From Acinetobacter sp. Ac_5812 (GTDB lineage: Bacteria > Pseudomonadota > Gammaproteobacteria > Pseudomonadales > Moraxellaceae), in assembly GCF_013072695.1 (NCBI RefSeq), contig NZ_LXUK01000007.1, positions 42,595 through 106,594 on the forward strand: a stretch of 64,000 nt of DNA. Reading direction: 5' to 3'. Below the pieces are notes generated by a model. That model had not been told where the DNA came from and made no database searches. It was given only the letters and a program-made list of their open reading frames with translations. Within the stretch, counting starts at the first letter, position 1, and each line of letters begins with the position of its first letter. Position numbers and translations under genes: made by a program. Shown piece after piece: positions 9,405-17,410 of the stretch.

Positions 9405-9433
9405 ATAAAAAGGCATCATTTGATGCCTTTTTA
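9405..9433. terminator. bidirectional intrinsic terminator
   Basis: Stem GGCATC / GATGCC with flanking A-run on the left and T-run on the right, directly after the stop of the minus-strand gene at 9436. Confidence 0.75.
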
Positions 9434-9435
9434 TT

Positions 9436-10338
9436 TTAGTTCAAAGCCTGCACCGACTGCTGTAACCCTTTCTGAATATCCTGCACATGACTCAGGTCAT
9501 GTGTTGACTGAGATGATTCTTGTTTGGGTTCATCTGTATAAAACTCCTCCACAATATCCAACCCCTCTTCACCACCGACCTCAAAGCTGGCATTGCCGTA
9601 ACCCTGCCTTGCCACATAATCCAAAGCCTCCTGATAAAATCCTGCTGCCTTACTCTGCTCATCAATTTGTTTGGCTGAAGTAATCGCTTCTTTAAGATTT
9701 GTGCCGTCACGTAAGGTTAAATCCACGTAATAGATCGGAGTACGATAACTTTGTGTAGTGCTTTTACCTCGTAAAGTCAGTTGTAATGGCAAGCATGAAA
9801 GTAAATCACCTGAAGCTGCATGGTAATAACTCAGTCGTGCTGCCAGCGTCCGAATACTATTAAAGCCTGTGGTTCTAAAGATAAATGTACCAAACTCATC
9901 TGATTCATCTAAATTGACATAGAGTCTTCCGTAGGGCTTGCATAGTCCACCCTGTGCCAGTGGACATAAATCAGGTGATGGGCATGAGTGTTGTTCAATG
10001 CCATTTGGTCCAAGTCGCTGACAGCTTTCGCCATTGCCTGAGCAGATTAAACGTCCTGTTTGTCGATCAAATAAGCTGTACTCTGCTCGTAGGTTCAATT
10101 CAGGATCATTGAAAATCATCCGTACTGGAATGGTTCTGAGTTTTTGGTTTTGATTGGGTGCTTTAGCACGTAGTTGCTCATCTAATGGATGTTTCACCCA
10201 ACCATCCTTATTTTGGATTTGGCTGGTAATGGTAAACTGATCATCCTTTTCAGGCAGTCTTTTTCCATTCTTTTCGACAATCTTGCCGATGCTGATACGA
10301 CCGAGTACAGGTGGGGTAATAGCTAAACCTTTAATCAT
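9436..10338 (-). CDS. island protein with a Cys cluster, annotated in relatives as hydrolase or metal-binding
   Basis: A 300-residue cytoplasmic protein. The N-terminal part (1-100) is rich in beta-like sequence and Lys/Arg; the centre has a cysteine cluster, CSGNGESCQRLGPNGIEQ followed by CPSPDLCPLAQGGLC (about 118-152), that looks like a metal-binding site. The C-terminal 60 residues are acidic and Gln/Ser rich. Start ATG has GAGGA upstream. Proteins of this type travel with YqaJ nuclease and DUF932 genes on Acinetobacter islands and plasmids, as here, which suggests a part in DNA replication or recombination of the element; I do not know the reaction. A decayed second copy lies at 4999-5413. 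Confidence 0.7.
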   Translation of the reverse strand: MIKGLAITPPVLGRISIGKIVEKNGKRLPEKDDQFTITSQIQNKDGWVKHPLDEQLRAKAPNQNQKLRTIPVRMIFNDPELNLRAEYSLFDRQTGRLICSGNGESCQRLGPNGIEQHSCPSPDLCPLAQGGLCKPYGRLYVNLDESDEFGTFIFRTTGFNSIRTLAARLSYYHAASGDLLSCLPLQLTLRGKSTTQSYRTPIYYVDLTLRDGTNLKEAITSAKQIDEQSKAAGFYQEALDYVARQGYGNASFEVGGEEGLDIVEEFYTDEPKQESSQSTHDLSHVQDIQKGLQQSVQALN

Positions 10339-10390
10339 GGTGATGTCCTCTATAGTGATGTATAAATTCGGGTAAATAAAATTTTGCGCA

Positions 10391-10422
10391 TAAAAAATCC
10401 CATACCTATTGAGGCATGGGAT
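10391..10422 (-). terminator. intrinsic terminator of the YqaJ gene
   Basis: Stem ATCCCAT / ATGGGAT extended by CCT / AGG, followed on the minus strand by a run of six T. Confidence 0.75.
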
Positions 10423-10491
10423 CAGTGATTTTTTGATATTGATTGATTTGATACGTAGTTAGGAAATAAATGGTGGATATGCGTTTCTTCC

Positions 10492-11634
10492 TTATCCACC
10501 ATTCGGGTAGATTTGAAATCTTCGCGTTCCTGCTTTAGTTTGAGGGAACTGCTGTAGGTATTCAGGATGCTCTTTCAGTAAGGATTTACTGTCTAGGCTG
10601 ACCGAGTCTTGAGACTTTTTCCAAGTGACTGATCCACCTGTAAATACCGCTCTCTCTGCATCTTTCATCATCATTTGTAGTTGATGTTTGAGTTCATCAA
10701 AATACTGTTGGTGTTGCTCAACCTTATGCCTTTCCTCAAGCAATTGGTTAAATAAATAGTTGGCTTGTTCATTTTGGCTGAGGTCTTCTACTGATAACGG
10801 AATTTGCTGAGGGTAGAGTTGCTGCAAAGCTTTGGCTGCTGAATCAGAAGCATCGACACTCGGTGGAATATCTGATTCCACACATTGCCAGAAGTGACGT
10901 TCGGCATTAATGATGTGCTGGATCACGGTTTCATTCCGTGTGACTTTGAAAATCTTGGTTTCATGTCCACAGATCAAGGCACAAATATGTGCGGCTTGTT
11001 TACCTGTGACTGCCAGTTGATGTTGTACCTGACAGAGGACATAAAGTGGTACACCATCTCGCCAAAGCTTAGAGCCATATTCCCCCACGGTTTTACATTC
11101 CAAGATTTGAACTTCTTCACTACCCACTACGGCATAATCCAAATTCGCCAACATAAAGCGTTTGTCTTCATCAGGGTGTTGCAGCACTGCATTGACTCGA
11201 CGCACCTTATTATTGGTGTGCATGCTGTAGTATTCAGCGACCAATGGTTCAAGTTGTTTGCCCCAGTACAAAGGGGCATAGCCTGCACTTTCATCCTCGA
11301 TGTTTTGTTGCATCCGACCTGTTTTGATCATCCACAGTTCCAACATCGACATATAAGGATTCAGTCCACAAGCGGTAGCGGCATCACTGCTGCCAATCCC
11401 CTGTTTTCTGACCTCTAGCCATTGCTGATAATTCATCTGCTTGGTATTGGCGAGACGCTTGGCTACTGGAGCTTTGGTTTTTCGTGGTTGCGTATTCGGT
11501 CGATCACGTTTGCTTCGGGTTCCTACCTCAATCTGCTGGGTTGATGAGTTTTGTGTGAGTTGATTTAAGTTAGGTACATAGGGTTGTAGTGGTGGGTTAT
11601 TTAGTGTGTTCTGAATCTGAGTATTCGTATTCAT
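10492..11634 (-). CDS. YqaJ-family phage-type recombinase nuclease
   Basis: Lambda-exonuclease-like (PD-(D/E)XK) nuclease that resects double-stranded DNA for single-strand annealing recombination in phages and mobile elements. The 380-residue product has, after about 70 low-complexity residues, the GIGSSDAATACGLNPY motif, WGKQLEPLVAEYY, the catalytic core LANLDYAVVG with ILECKTV (the ExK part), and QVQHQLAVTG. A coiled-coil tail follows at about 280-340. I start at the ATG at 11634 because a terminator for the gene upstream occupies the DNA before it, and AGGA precedes it; a longer ORF begins at 11697. No recognisable annealing protein sits next to it; the neighbours may fill that role. Confidence 0.88.
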   Translation of the reverse strand: MNTNTQIQNTLNNPPLQPYVPNLNQLTQNSSTQQIEVGTRSKRDRPNTQPRKTKAPVAKRLANTKQMNYQQWLEVRKQGIGSSDAATACGLNPYMSMLELWMIKTGRMQQNIEDESAGYAPLYWGKQLEPLVAEYYSMHTNNKVRRVNAVLQHPDEDKRFMLANLDYAVVGSEEVQILECKTVGEYGSKLWRDGVPLYVLCQVQHQLAVTGKQAAHICALICGHETKIFKVTRNETVIQHIINAERHFWQCVESDIPPSVDASDSAAKALQQLYPQQIPLSVEDLSQNEQANYLFNQLLEERHKVEQHQQYFDELKHQLQMMMKDAERAVFTGGSVTWKKSQDSVSLDSKSLLKEHPEYLQQFPQTKAGTRRFQIYPNGG

Positions 11635-11682
11635 TAGAAATATTCCTGTAGCGGTAAAAGTGTAAAAGCTGAATTTCGAGCA

Positions 11683-11712
11683 TAAAAAAAGCCACATCGG
11701 GGATGATGTGGC
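11683..11712 (-). terminator. intrinsic terminator of the DUF932 gene
   Basis: Stem GCCACATC / GATGTGGC with a 6-base loop and a 7-T run on the minus strand. It overlaps the unlikely extended start of the YqaJ ORF. Confidence 0.75.
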
Positions 11713-11812
11713 GAAATGAGAATTGCAATGCTTGTTACGGCTTTACCGTATGTTTAAATTAATTGGCTTAGCTTAAATAAAACTGAAAATAATTTCAGCG
11801 AGTCAAATAGTT

Positions 11813-12877
11813 TTAAGCCACCATTCGCAGGGCTTGTTCAAGTCCTCGTTGTTTAATCGCTGCCCCTGCACCGAACCATGCTGAATCGAGTCGATGATCA
11901 GTACTCATCGCTCGACGTTCATGATCTGTGAATTCAGTGATTGCACACAATAAACCATATGCCGTGTCCTTGGCTGAACTGAGTTCCGCACCACGCCCAT
12001 GTCCATTAAACATAGTCATCACCTTAGACATGGCTCTTCTATTTGGCTCAGTTTTATTGTCCGCTTTAGTTGTTGTGTTGATGCCTTGATTTGGCATGGC
12101 TGCATTGCGATAGAATTGAATGATGCTTTCATCCTGTTCTGCCACACTCAGACTACTGTTGTTAAACACCGCATCAAAGTAGGCTGCCGCTTCCTGTTGG
12201 GTGACTTTACGCTGACTGAGTTGCTTCATTTCATACATGTGTTCATCCCATGCACGAACTGAAATACCCAATTGTTGTTTGACTTTTTCAGCATCAAACT
12301 TGGTACTGTGCGGGACTTTAACCACACCAGCATTGCTCGATGTGCTGTTATGGGCTTTGAGTGCAATCGCCAAAGTGTTATTACACACCACACGGATAGA
12401 AGTGAATTGTGCTGTGGTGGCGAGTGTGCCATCACAAGCCGTAGCTAAAAGAATATAACCGTTGCTGATATCTTTACCTTTTAAAGCAGATGTTTGTCCT
12501 GTTTTCGCCAATGCCCAGAATTTCTTACCGCCTTTCAGCACCCCCGCAGTTTCCAGTTCAAAGCCTGATTGTTCAGTCAGGTCTTTATAGAAGTGTAGAA
12601 TTTCCATCGGTTGGACTTCTTGAAAGCGTTGACTCACCACCGACAAGGGTGCGTGGGTATCGGATCGGTAAAGTACGCGCTGTTCTTCAAAGGGCATAAT
12701 AATGTTTTGTCCTCGATGGTTTTGTGCCATGTAACTGACATCGGAGGATTCAATGCGCCAATCCATGCCTGCCTGCTGTGCCCAAACTTCTAAGGGTTGA
12801 TTCGGTGTGAGTTGATTCCCTAGACCGTGCCAAGGGGTTTGTCCAACGAATGCCATTGTTTCAACCAAATGTGCCAT
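11813..12877 (-). CDS. DUF932 domain protein
   Basis: A 354-residue cytoplasmic protein of the DUF932 family, common on phages, plasmids and integrative elements and often encoded beside recombination genes. Family features visible are the N-terminal MAFVGQTPWHGLGNQL, the middle LATACDGTLATTAQFTSIRVVCNNTL and the C-terminal DTAYGLLCAITEFTDHERRAM. The ATG at 12877 has AAGGAG at ideal spacing; the upstream in-frame ATG at 12919 does not. Function is unknown; the link to the YqaJ nuclease 180 bp downstream suggests DNA metabolism of the element. Confidence 0.87.
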   Translation of the reverse strand: MAHLVETMAFVGQTPWHGLGNQLTPNQPLEVWAQQAGMDWRIESSDVSYMAQNHRGQNIIMPFEEQRVLYRSDTHAPLSVVSQRFQEVQPMEILHFYKDLTEQSGFELETAGVLKGGKKFWALAKTGQTSALKGKDISNGYILLATACDGTLATTAQFTSIRVVCNNTLAIALKAHNSTSSNAGVVKVPHSTKFDAEKVKQQLGISVRAWDEHMYEMKQLSQRKVTQQEAAAYFDAVFNNSSLSVAEQDESIIQFYRNAAMPNQGINTTTKADNKTEPNRRAMSKVMTMFNGHGRGAELSSAKDTAYGLLCAITEFTDHERRAMSTDHRLDSAWFGAGAAIKQRGLEQALRMVA

Positions 12878-12970
12878 GAGTGTTCTCCTTAATTTAAGAT
12901 CAAGTTGTTGAGTGTTCATGGCGATGATATGTATCTGAAATAATTTGCAATTCGACTATACAAACACAAG

Positions 12971-12998
12971 AGTAGGCAGCCTCAATGGGCTGCCTACT
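12971..12998. terminator. terminator-like hairpin
   Basis: Strong 11-bp stem AGTAGGCAGCC / GGCTGCCTACT between the stop of the Gp2-like gene and the start of the DUF932 gene. T-runs are weak on both sides. Confidence 0.6.
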
Positions 12999-13058
12999 CT
13001 TTTATGTTCCTTGATAAATAGTTTGTAGTTGTAGCGGAGTATGGTTTTATTTAACGGG

Positions 13059-14195
13059 TTACTTCCTACGCGGTCTACCTAACTGCACTCTAGGTTTAGG
13101 TAATCGCGCAGTCCCAAACACCCGACCCAGTTCAGAATGAATCGGCTGAATCAGTGGATCATCCTGTTCAGGCTGTCTATCCTGATCATAGCCTGCCTGA
13201 TAACCATAATGCAGTAGTTCAAGCGACTCATCGTATTTGGTGAGATATTGGCAAGCCTTTTTAAGATTCTCAATCTTTCTCTGGTCATGATAATCTACTC
13301 GTCCCAGCCCACAATGCTGATATTTATCCATATGGGCATTGCAATTGTACGTAACGCCCTCTCCCTCAGTCATCTCATCAATCCAGTAGTGTCCAATCAG
13401 CTTGCCATGTGAAATGCTCTCCTGCACCTTGGAACCATCCAAAAAAATCATGGTATGTAGGTGATAGGATTTTCTTAGCCCATATTCCAGTTTCCAGATA
13501 AAGCCTGCAAAGGCATCGCCATCATGTCTTTCCCTTAGATAACGAAGCAGTTTCTCTCGATGTTCGCTGATCAGTTCATAGCTTACCTCTGCATCCTCCC
13601 GATAGCCAAAATCAACCCGTATTGCCACCAACCGAGAATGACATCCAAGTAATTTTTGAATATAGTCATTCACCTTACGTTTCCGATGTGAGACCTGATC
13701 TCTTACCCGTTTGAATTCCAGCATGTTGCTGTCAGTTTTCATATCTTTATAAATGCAGTAGATGCAGTCATTGAAGCGGTCGATATAACGAGACTGAAAA
13801 CGTGTCTGCTCACAGTTAATGCGCTCCAGCCGATAATCTTCAACACATTCAATAAACACCCTGAAATGTAGCGGGTAGTAATGTAGTGGATAATATTGAT
13901 CGAGCCATCGGATCATGGAGAGTCCATAGAGGAAGTCCTCTGCTAAGTCCGTTAAATCTGAATATGGCTTATAGACATCCACATGGTAGAAATGACCTGT
14001 TTTGTCCTTATAGCTAGGGAGGTAATATCGCTGCCCATATTCAAATATGGGTTTAAAGTTCCTCATGGATGCAATCGCGTTAACCACACGTTTAATTACA
14101 GCCATTACTTGCTGCCATAATGCGTAGTCATCATTGCTTAATGCTCTTAATTTTTGTTGTTTAAATAAATTGATCATACTGGTGTTCTCGGTCAT
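13059..14195 (-). CDS. YagK/YfjJ C-terminal domain protein (inovirus Gp2-like)
   Basis: A 378-residue protein of the family found in inovirus Gp2 replication proteins and in the CP4-6 and CP4-57 cryptic elements of E. coli (YagK, YfjJ). The C-terminal half contains typical family blocks: RVDFGYREDAEVSYELISEHR, the region LEYGLRKSYHLHTMIFLDGSK with a His-Leu-His pair (HUH-like), GHYWIDEMTEGEG and YLTKYDE. The motif hUh and a downstream Tyr suggest a rolling-circle-like replication or nicking activity, which is inference. It is the first gene of the minus-strand block after alpA; its start has AGGTGG upstream. Confidence 0.78.
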   Translation of the reverse strand: MTENTSMINLFKQQKLRALSNDDYALWQQVMAVIKRVVNAIASMRNFKPIFEYGQRYYLPSYKDKTGHFYHVDVYKPYSDLTDLAEDFLYGLSMIRWLDQYYPLHYYPLHFRVFIECVEDYRLERINCEQTRFQSRYIDRFNDCIYCIYKDMKTDSNMLEFKRVRDQVSHRKRKVNDYIQKLLGCHSRLVAIRVDFGYREDAEVSYELISEHREKLLRYLRERHDGDAFAGFIWKLEYGLRKSYHLHTMIFLDGSKVQESISHGKLIGHYWIDEMTEGEGVTYNCNAHMDKYQHCGLGRVDYHDQRKIENLKKACQYLTKYDESLELLHYGYQAGYDQDRQPEQDDPLIQPIHSELGRVFGTARLPKPRVQLGRPRRK

Positions 14196-14650
14196 ATCCG
14201 AGCCACCTGATATCTACTTTCCCCTGTACTATCCCAACCACCATTTTACAGACATGACTTATCGATACCTCGATGCGTGAGCATAGGCAAGTTCAACAGG
14301 TTCATCATATAAACATGGGCGAGATGGAGACTCTCAAGATTACATATCTTAAGATTCGTTTAGGTCAGTGCTGTTCATGACAAGAGAAAATAGGTTGTGG
14401 ACTGAATGATTGTATCCTTGATCAATCTAGCCATAGCTCCAAATCTCTATAACACTGGAGAGTGTTCATACTGCTCATCAAGTGCTTAGAGTAATTAGAT
14501 TGTATTCATATAATTAATAATATAAATACCAGAATGTTAGAGCTGTTTTAAGTGATTGATCTACAACAATGAATAGCCTGCAACCATAGATATCATGCGG
14601 CTTTGGATGAATTGTGGAAAAGAAATATTGATAGAAATTCAGTGGTTGAA
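14196..14650. other. gene-free stretch between the Gp2-like gene and alpA
   Basis: About 455 bases without a convincing ORF. It must contain the promoter of the minus-strand Gp2-like gene. Given the replication-like protein next door, it is a possible place for an origin, but no iterons or clear nicking hairpin were seen. Confidence 0.35.
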
Positions 14651-14947
14651 TTATGCCGCTGGCAATGTGTTCTGACTGAGCTGAATACGCTGCTCAATCC
14701 ATCGCTGAATCTCTGCTTCAATCCATCCCACCGCACTGGTATTGAGGTGTACCGAACCCAGTTTGACCGATTTAGGGAAACTGGCATCGTAACGCTTAGA
14801 CTTTGGGTTCAAACGATCATAGATGGTAGAACGTGACAGCCCTGTCAGTTCTATCACCCGTTTTAAACGGATAATTTTCTTGATTGGTTGCGGCATTGGT
14901 TCAGTAGTTACAGGCGCTATATTATGTGTGCTTGCCAAGTTGTTCAT
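14651..14947 (-). CDS. AlpA-family excisionase-type transcriptional regulator
   Basis: A small MerR-like winged helix-turn-helix regulator of 98 residues. The core IIRLKRVIELTGLSRSTIYDRL is the AlpA helix-turn-helix, followed by the wing FPKSVKLGSVHLNTSAVGWIEAEIQRWI. In CP4-57, AlpA activates the integrase gene and excision. The ATG at 14947 has GGAG six bases upstream; an in-frame ATG at 14959 does not. The gene is divergent from the operon starting near 15180, so it may control both directions. No integrase gene is in the window. Confidence 0.88.
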   Translation of the reverse strand: MNNLASTHNIAPVTTEPMPQPIKKIIRLKRVIELTGLSRSTIYDRLNPKSKRYDASFPKSVKLGSVHLNTSAVGWIEAEIQRWIEQRIQLSQNTLPAA

Positions 14948-15143
14948 GGGATTCTCCATTGAGGTGTTATGGTTTCAGTAACAGGAAGCACATCCCAGAT
15001 TCTATGTCGTTCAAATCGTGAATCTGTGTGATGAGTATTCCTCCATAACAACAAGGCAAGGCATCATTATTTGCATTCATGTAAAAAAATATTCAGTCCA
15101 GCAACATGGATGAAAAAACAAACAACCCAAGGTTTTCATGGTC

Positions 15144-15172
15144 TTGACACCCCCATCCGCTCATCTTATGCT
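15144..15172 (+). promoter_or_regulatory. strong sigma-70 promoter of the C4-like RNA / membrane-protein operon
   Basis: A perfect -35 TTGACA and a -10 TATGCT separated by 17 bp. Transcription would start near 15180. A small hairpin (TGACC / GGTCA) follows immediately, then the structured leader at 15275. It faces away from alpA. Confidence 0.75.
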
Positions 15173-15274
15173 GTGCACACTGACCCTCATGGTCAGTCGG
15201 TTTTAGCAGACCGTTGTATATAGCGCATCAGAGTTTATTCATCTGAGTATTCTCCATATGTGTAAAAACCTTCT

Positions 15275-15412
15275 CGTCCCTCTTTGCGGTAGAACGGGAG
15301 GGGGACGCGTTCGCGCGTGCTGGTTCTATATGCCCAGTCTGCTAACCCCTTTTCGTTCTGCCACCATAATCATTTAGCAGTGATTCGGTAGAACTTCTAT
15401 TGCATATAGGAG
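15275..15412 (+). ncRNA. structured leader resembling a C4-type antisense RNA
   Basis: Stem 1 pairs CGTCCCTC (15275-15282) with GAGGGGGACG (15298-15307) and displays a loop with GGTAGAACG. Stem 2 is a perfect ACGCG / CGCGT hairpin with a TTCG tetraloop (15305-15318). Two single-stranded segments are complementary to DNA further down the same transcript: 15288-15296 to 15354-15362 (9 bp, one G-U), and 15326-15333 to 15402-15409 (8 bp), the latter overlapping the AGGAG ribosome site of the ORF at 15419. This two-segment layout is that of phage P1/P4 C4 RNAs, which silence a gene downstream on their own transcript. Membership of that family is inference. Confidence 0.55.
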
Positions 15413-15418
15413 TCAATC

Positions 15419-15581
15419 ATGACTAATCTCGTTTTACTTACTCTTCCCCTATTTTTTGACCCTCCTATTTGGTCAAGTCAGTCTGACTGTGGCCAATGTA
15501 CTGATTCTATTGATTGTGCTGTCCCACAACGCCCCTCCTAGATTATTTCAGGCAGTACTTAAACAACTGAATTCAATCTAA
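15419..15581 (+). pseudogene. frameshifted 53-residue small membrane protein
   Basis: The ATG at 15419 has AGGAG at good spacing. The frame runs MTNLVLLTLPLFF and then changes into an unlikely sequence ending at a TAG. If the run of six T at 15452-15457 had five, the frame would continue as a hydrophobic protein (QVSLTVANVLILLIVLSHN) and stop at 15579-15581. So the gene carries a one-base insertion in a homopolymer, or is expressed by slippage, or the sequence has an error. It is the first gene after the C4-like leader. Confidence 0.65.
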
Positions 15582-15666
15582 CAACTTTATTGCGACCATT
15601 TGAACGACAGGTGTTACACCCTGTGGTCTCACATGCCTATACGCAAAGAAAGTGATGGGGAACATC

Positions 15667-16182
15667 ATGAAAAAAATAACATTCATGGGCTTACTGATAT
15701 TAAGCCTGTCTGCTTGCAACCCACTCAAGTCAACCGAGCACGCCTCCCAGCCTGCTGAAAGCAAAGCAGCGGAACAGACTCAGAATATTGCCAATGCGGA
15801 TATTTCTGAGGTCAAGGCGGAAGATGCGCAATATTACGAAGAAGATGCTCCAACTGAGCAAATCAATCAGATCACTCCAATCTCGGATCAGCCTCCTGTA
15901 GACCTGCGCCTCAGTCAACAATTTAATGAGCATGCTGCCAAGATGGGCAATGGTTACTATTTACAGCTCGATCTCAGTGCCATTGTTGATGATGTCAACA
16001 TCCTCAACGTGACCGTAAATCGCGGGAATACCTGTGCCCCAGGATTTTGGTATGGCAATTGGCGAGGTCACGGTCCATTGAAATTTGGTCAGTCCGTCCG
16101 TGCTCACATTAGCTGTGACTTCAATGCCGTCAAGGAAGTGGCTGTGGATACTGACATTGGTACTTATACCTTTAACTTTTAA
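15667..16182 (+). CDS. putative lipoprotein of the island operon
   Basis: A 171-residue secreted lipoprotein. The ATG at 15667 (MKKITFMGLLILSLSAC) gives a classic signal with lipobox LSAC and Cys17; GGGGA precedes it. Residues 18-85 are acidic, Gln/Glu rich and probably disordered. The remaining 85 residues form a compact region with two cysteines (NTCAPGFWYGNWRGHGPLKFG and HISCDF) that may form a disulphide. No family recognised. It is the second gene of the plus-strand operon driven from 15144. Confidence 0.75.
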   Translation: MKKITFMGLLILSLSACNPLKSTEHASQPAESKAAEQTQNIANADISEVKAEDAQYYEEDAPTEQINQITPISDQPPVDLRLSQQFNEHAAKMGNGYYLQLDLSAIVDDVNILNVTVNRGNTCAPGFWYGNWRGHGPLKFGQSVRAHISCDFNAVKEVAVDTDIGTYTFNF

Positions 16183-16235
16183 TCACTCCTCACCCATAAC
16201 AGCACAACAAATGAATAAGATGACAAGGTGAACCT

Positions 16236-16823
16236 ATGCAAGGCAAGATTTTAGATTTTTCAATTCAAACCAACTCAGGGATTATTTCTGGGGATGATCA
16301 AAAGCGCTATCCATTTGCAGGAAGTGAATGGAAAGAACAGCAACTCCCCAAACGTGGTATGAGCGTTGACTTTGATGTCAATGAGCAGCAACAGGCAGTT
16401 GGGGTCTACGCTGCATTGGCATCAAGTTCAAGCAGCATCATCAGTCAGTTTCAGGAGAAAGTAGAAGAACAGTATTCAGCTTTTGACTGGTTTTTAAAGT
16501 GCATGAAAAACTATCTCAATTTTGGTGGACGTGCCAGACGTAAGGAGTTCTGGTTCTTCATGCTGTTCAATATGCTGGGATGTTTTACAGCACTCGTACT
16601 CGATACGGTGTTTGGGACAGAAATCATATTCTACGCCATCTACATTTTAGCAATGGCCCTGCCTGCGCTCGCTGTTTCCATTAGACGACTCCATGACATT
16701 GGCAAGTCTGGTTGGTGGTATCTGATCAGCCTGATTCCTTTATTAGGAATGATTGTCCTGATCATCTGGTTCACCAAGGAGGGTGAAACACATGCCAATC
16801 TTTATGGCCAGCCTAGCAAGTAA
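16236..16823 (+). CDS. cold-shock-like domain fused to DUF805 membrane domain
   Basis: A 195-residue protein. Residues 1-62 look like a cold-shock (OB-fold) domain: GKILDFSIQTNSGIISGDD matches the RNP1 region with the usual aromatics reduced, and MSVDFDVNEQQQAVGVYA matches the last strands. Residues 85-190 are a DUF805 (YhaH-like) domain with four membrane helices and the motifs GGRARRKEFWFF and SIRRLHDIGKSGWW. The start is preceded by AAGGTGA. Third gene of the island operon. The role is unknown; the fusion suggests nucleic-acid binding at the membrane, which is inference. Confidence 0.8.
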   Translation: MQGKILDFSIQTNSGIISGDDQKRYPFAGSEWKEQQLPKRGMSVDFDVNEQQQAVGVYAALASSSSSIISQFQEKVEEQYSAFDWFLKCMKNYLNFGGRARRKEFWFFMLFNMLGCFTALVLDTVFGTEIIFYAIYILAMALPALAVSIRRLHDIGKSGWWYLISLIPLLGMIVLIIWFTKEGETHANLYGQPSK

Positions 16824-16849
16824 TCCCGATTACAGGAGCTACTATCACC

Positions 16850-17002
16850 ATGCCTATTATTTTATTGTGGTTTATTTTTGCGGTATTTGTTGGATTCAGC
16901 GCGATGGGACAAGGCCGTAGCTTTTGGCTATGGTTTTTCATTGCCACATTGATCAGCCCATTGTTTGCATGGCTGATTCTTAAGGTCATTTCTGGCAAAT
17001 AA
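16850..17002 (+). CDS. 50-residue two-helix membrane protein
   Basis: Starts MPIILLWFIFAVFVGFSAMG and ends WLILKVISGK. Two hydrophobic helices are joined by the short polar turn GQGRSF. AGGAG lies upstream of the ATG, 11 bases away. It is 26 bp after the DUF805 gene and directly before a strong terminator, so it closes the operon. It resembles small phage or toxin-like membrane peptides in shape only; no function is claimed. Confidence 0.65.
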   Translation: MPIILLWFIFAVFVGFSAMGQGRSFWLWFFIATLISPLFAWLILKVISGK

Positions 17003-17022
17003 ACAAGATGTTGAAGACTTGA

Positions 17023-17054
17023 ATCCCACACGATCATCATGAGTCGTGTGGGAT
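17023..17054. terminator. intrinsic terminator between convergent genes
   Basis: Perfect 11-bp stem ATCCCACACGA / TCGTGTGGGAT with a 10-base loop. It separates the plus-strand operon from the minus-strand gene ending at 17063. Confidence 0.7.
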
Positions 17055-17062
17055 AATTGATT

Positions 17063-17410
17063 TTAATCGGTTAGGTCACTGCAATCGGACTGAGCAAAGC
17101 AATAGCCACAACTGAGACATTGATAATTATCAAGTACGTTTTCATCAATCATTTCACCCAGTGCTGTACCTGCACTGCACCCTGCCACCCCACCGACCAA
17201 TCCACCAATCGCTGCACCTGCGAGCGCACCAAAGATTGACCCGACAGGTCCTGCAAACATACCAATCGTTGCACCTACTTGAGCGCTAGATAAAGCTGTG
17301 GTTACACCACCCACCGTTCCAGCCGTAGTACCTACTGTTCCGCCGACCTTGCGACCATAGTTCCTGCTACTGATGTGTGTCGACTGACACCGAGGACATT
17401 GATTAGACAT
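17063..17410 (-). CDS. zinc-ribbon plus glycine-zipper membrane protein
   Basis: A 115-residue protein. Residues 3-8 hold CPRC and the C-terminus CLSCGYC, together a split zinc ribbon. Between them is a long Gly/Ala-rich region with repeated GxxxG spacing (VGGTVGTTAGTVGG, GALAGAAIGGLVGGVAG), a glycine zipper able to insert in a membrane. The ATG at 17410 has AGGAG upstream at good spacing, unlike two earlier in-frame starts. Function unknown; glycine zippers occur in pore-forming and in structural proteins. Confidence 0.65.
   Translation of the reverse strand: MSNQCPRCQSTHISSRNYGRKVGGTVGTTAGTVGGVTTALSSAQVGATIGMFAGPVGSIFGALAGAAIGGLVGGVAGCSAGTALGEMIDENVLDNYQCLSCGYCFAQSDCSDLTD

Noticed and set aside
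11635..11697. Extended start of the YqaJ gene at 11697
   Set aside because: A strong terminator of the upstream gene at 11683-11712 occupies this DNA, while the ATG at 11634 has a ribosome site.
14196..14650. Searching for an origin of replication of the element before the Gp2-like gene
   Set aside because: No iterons, no conserved nick hairpin and no AT-rich core with repeats were seen.
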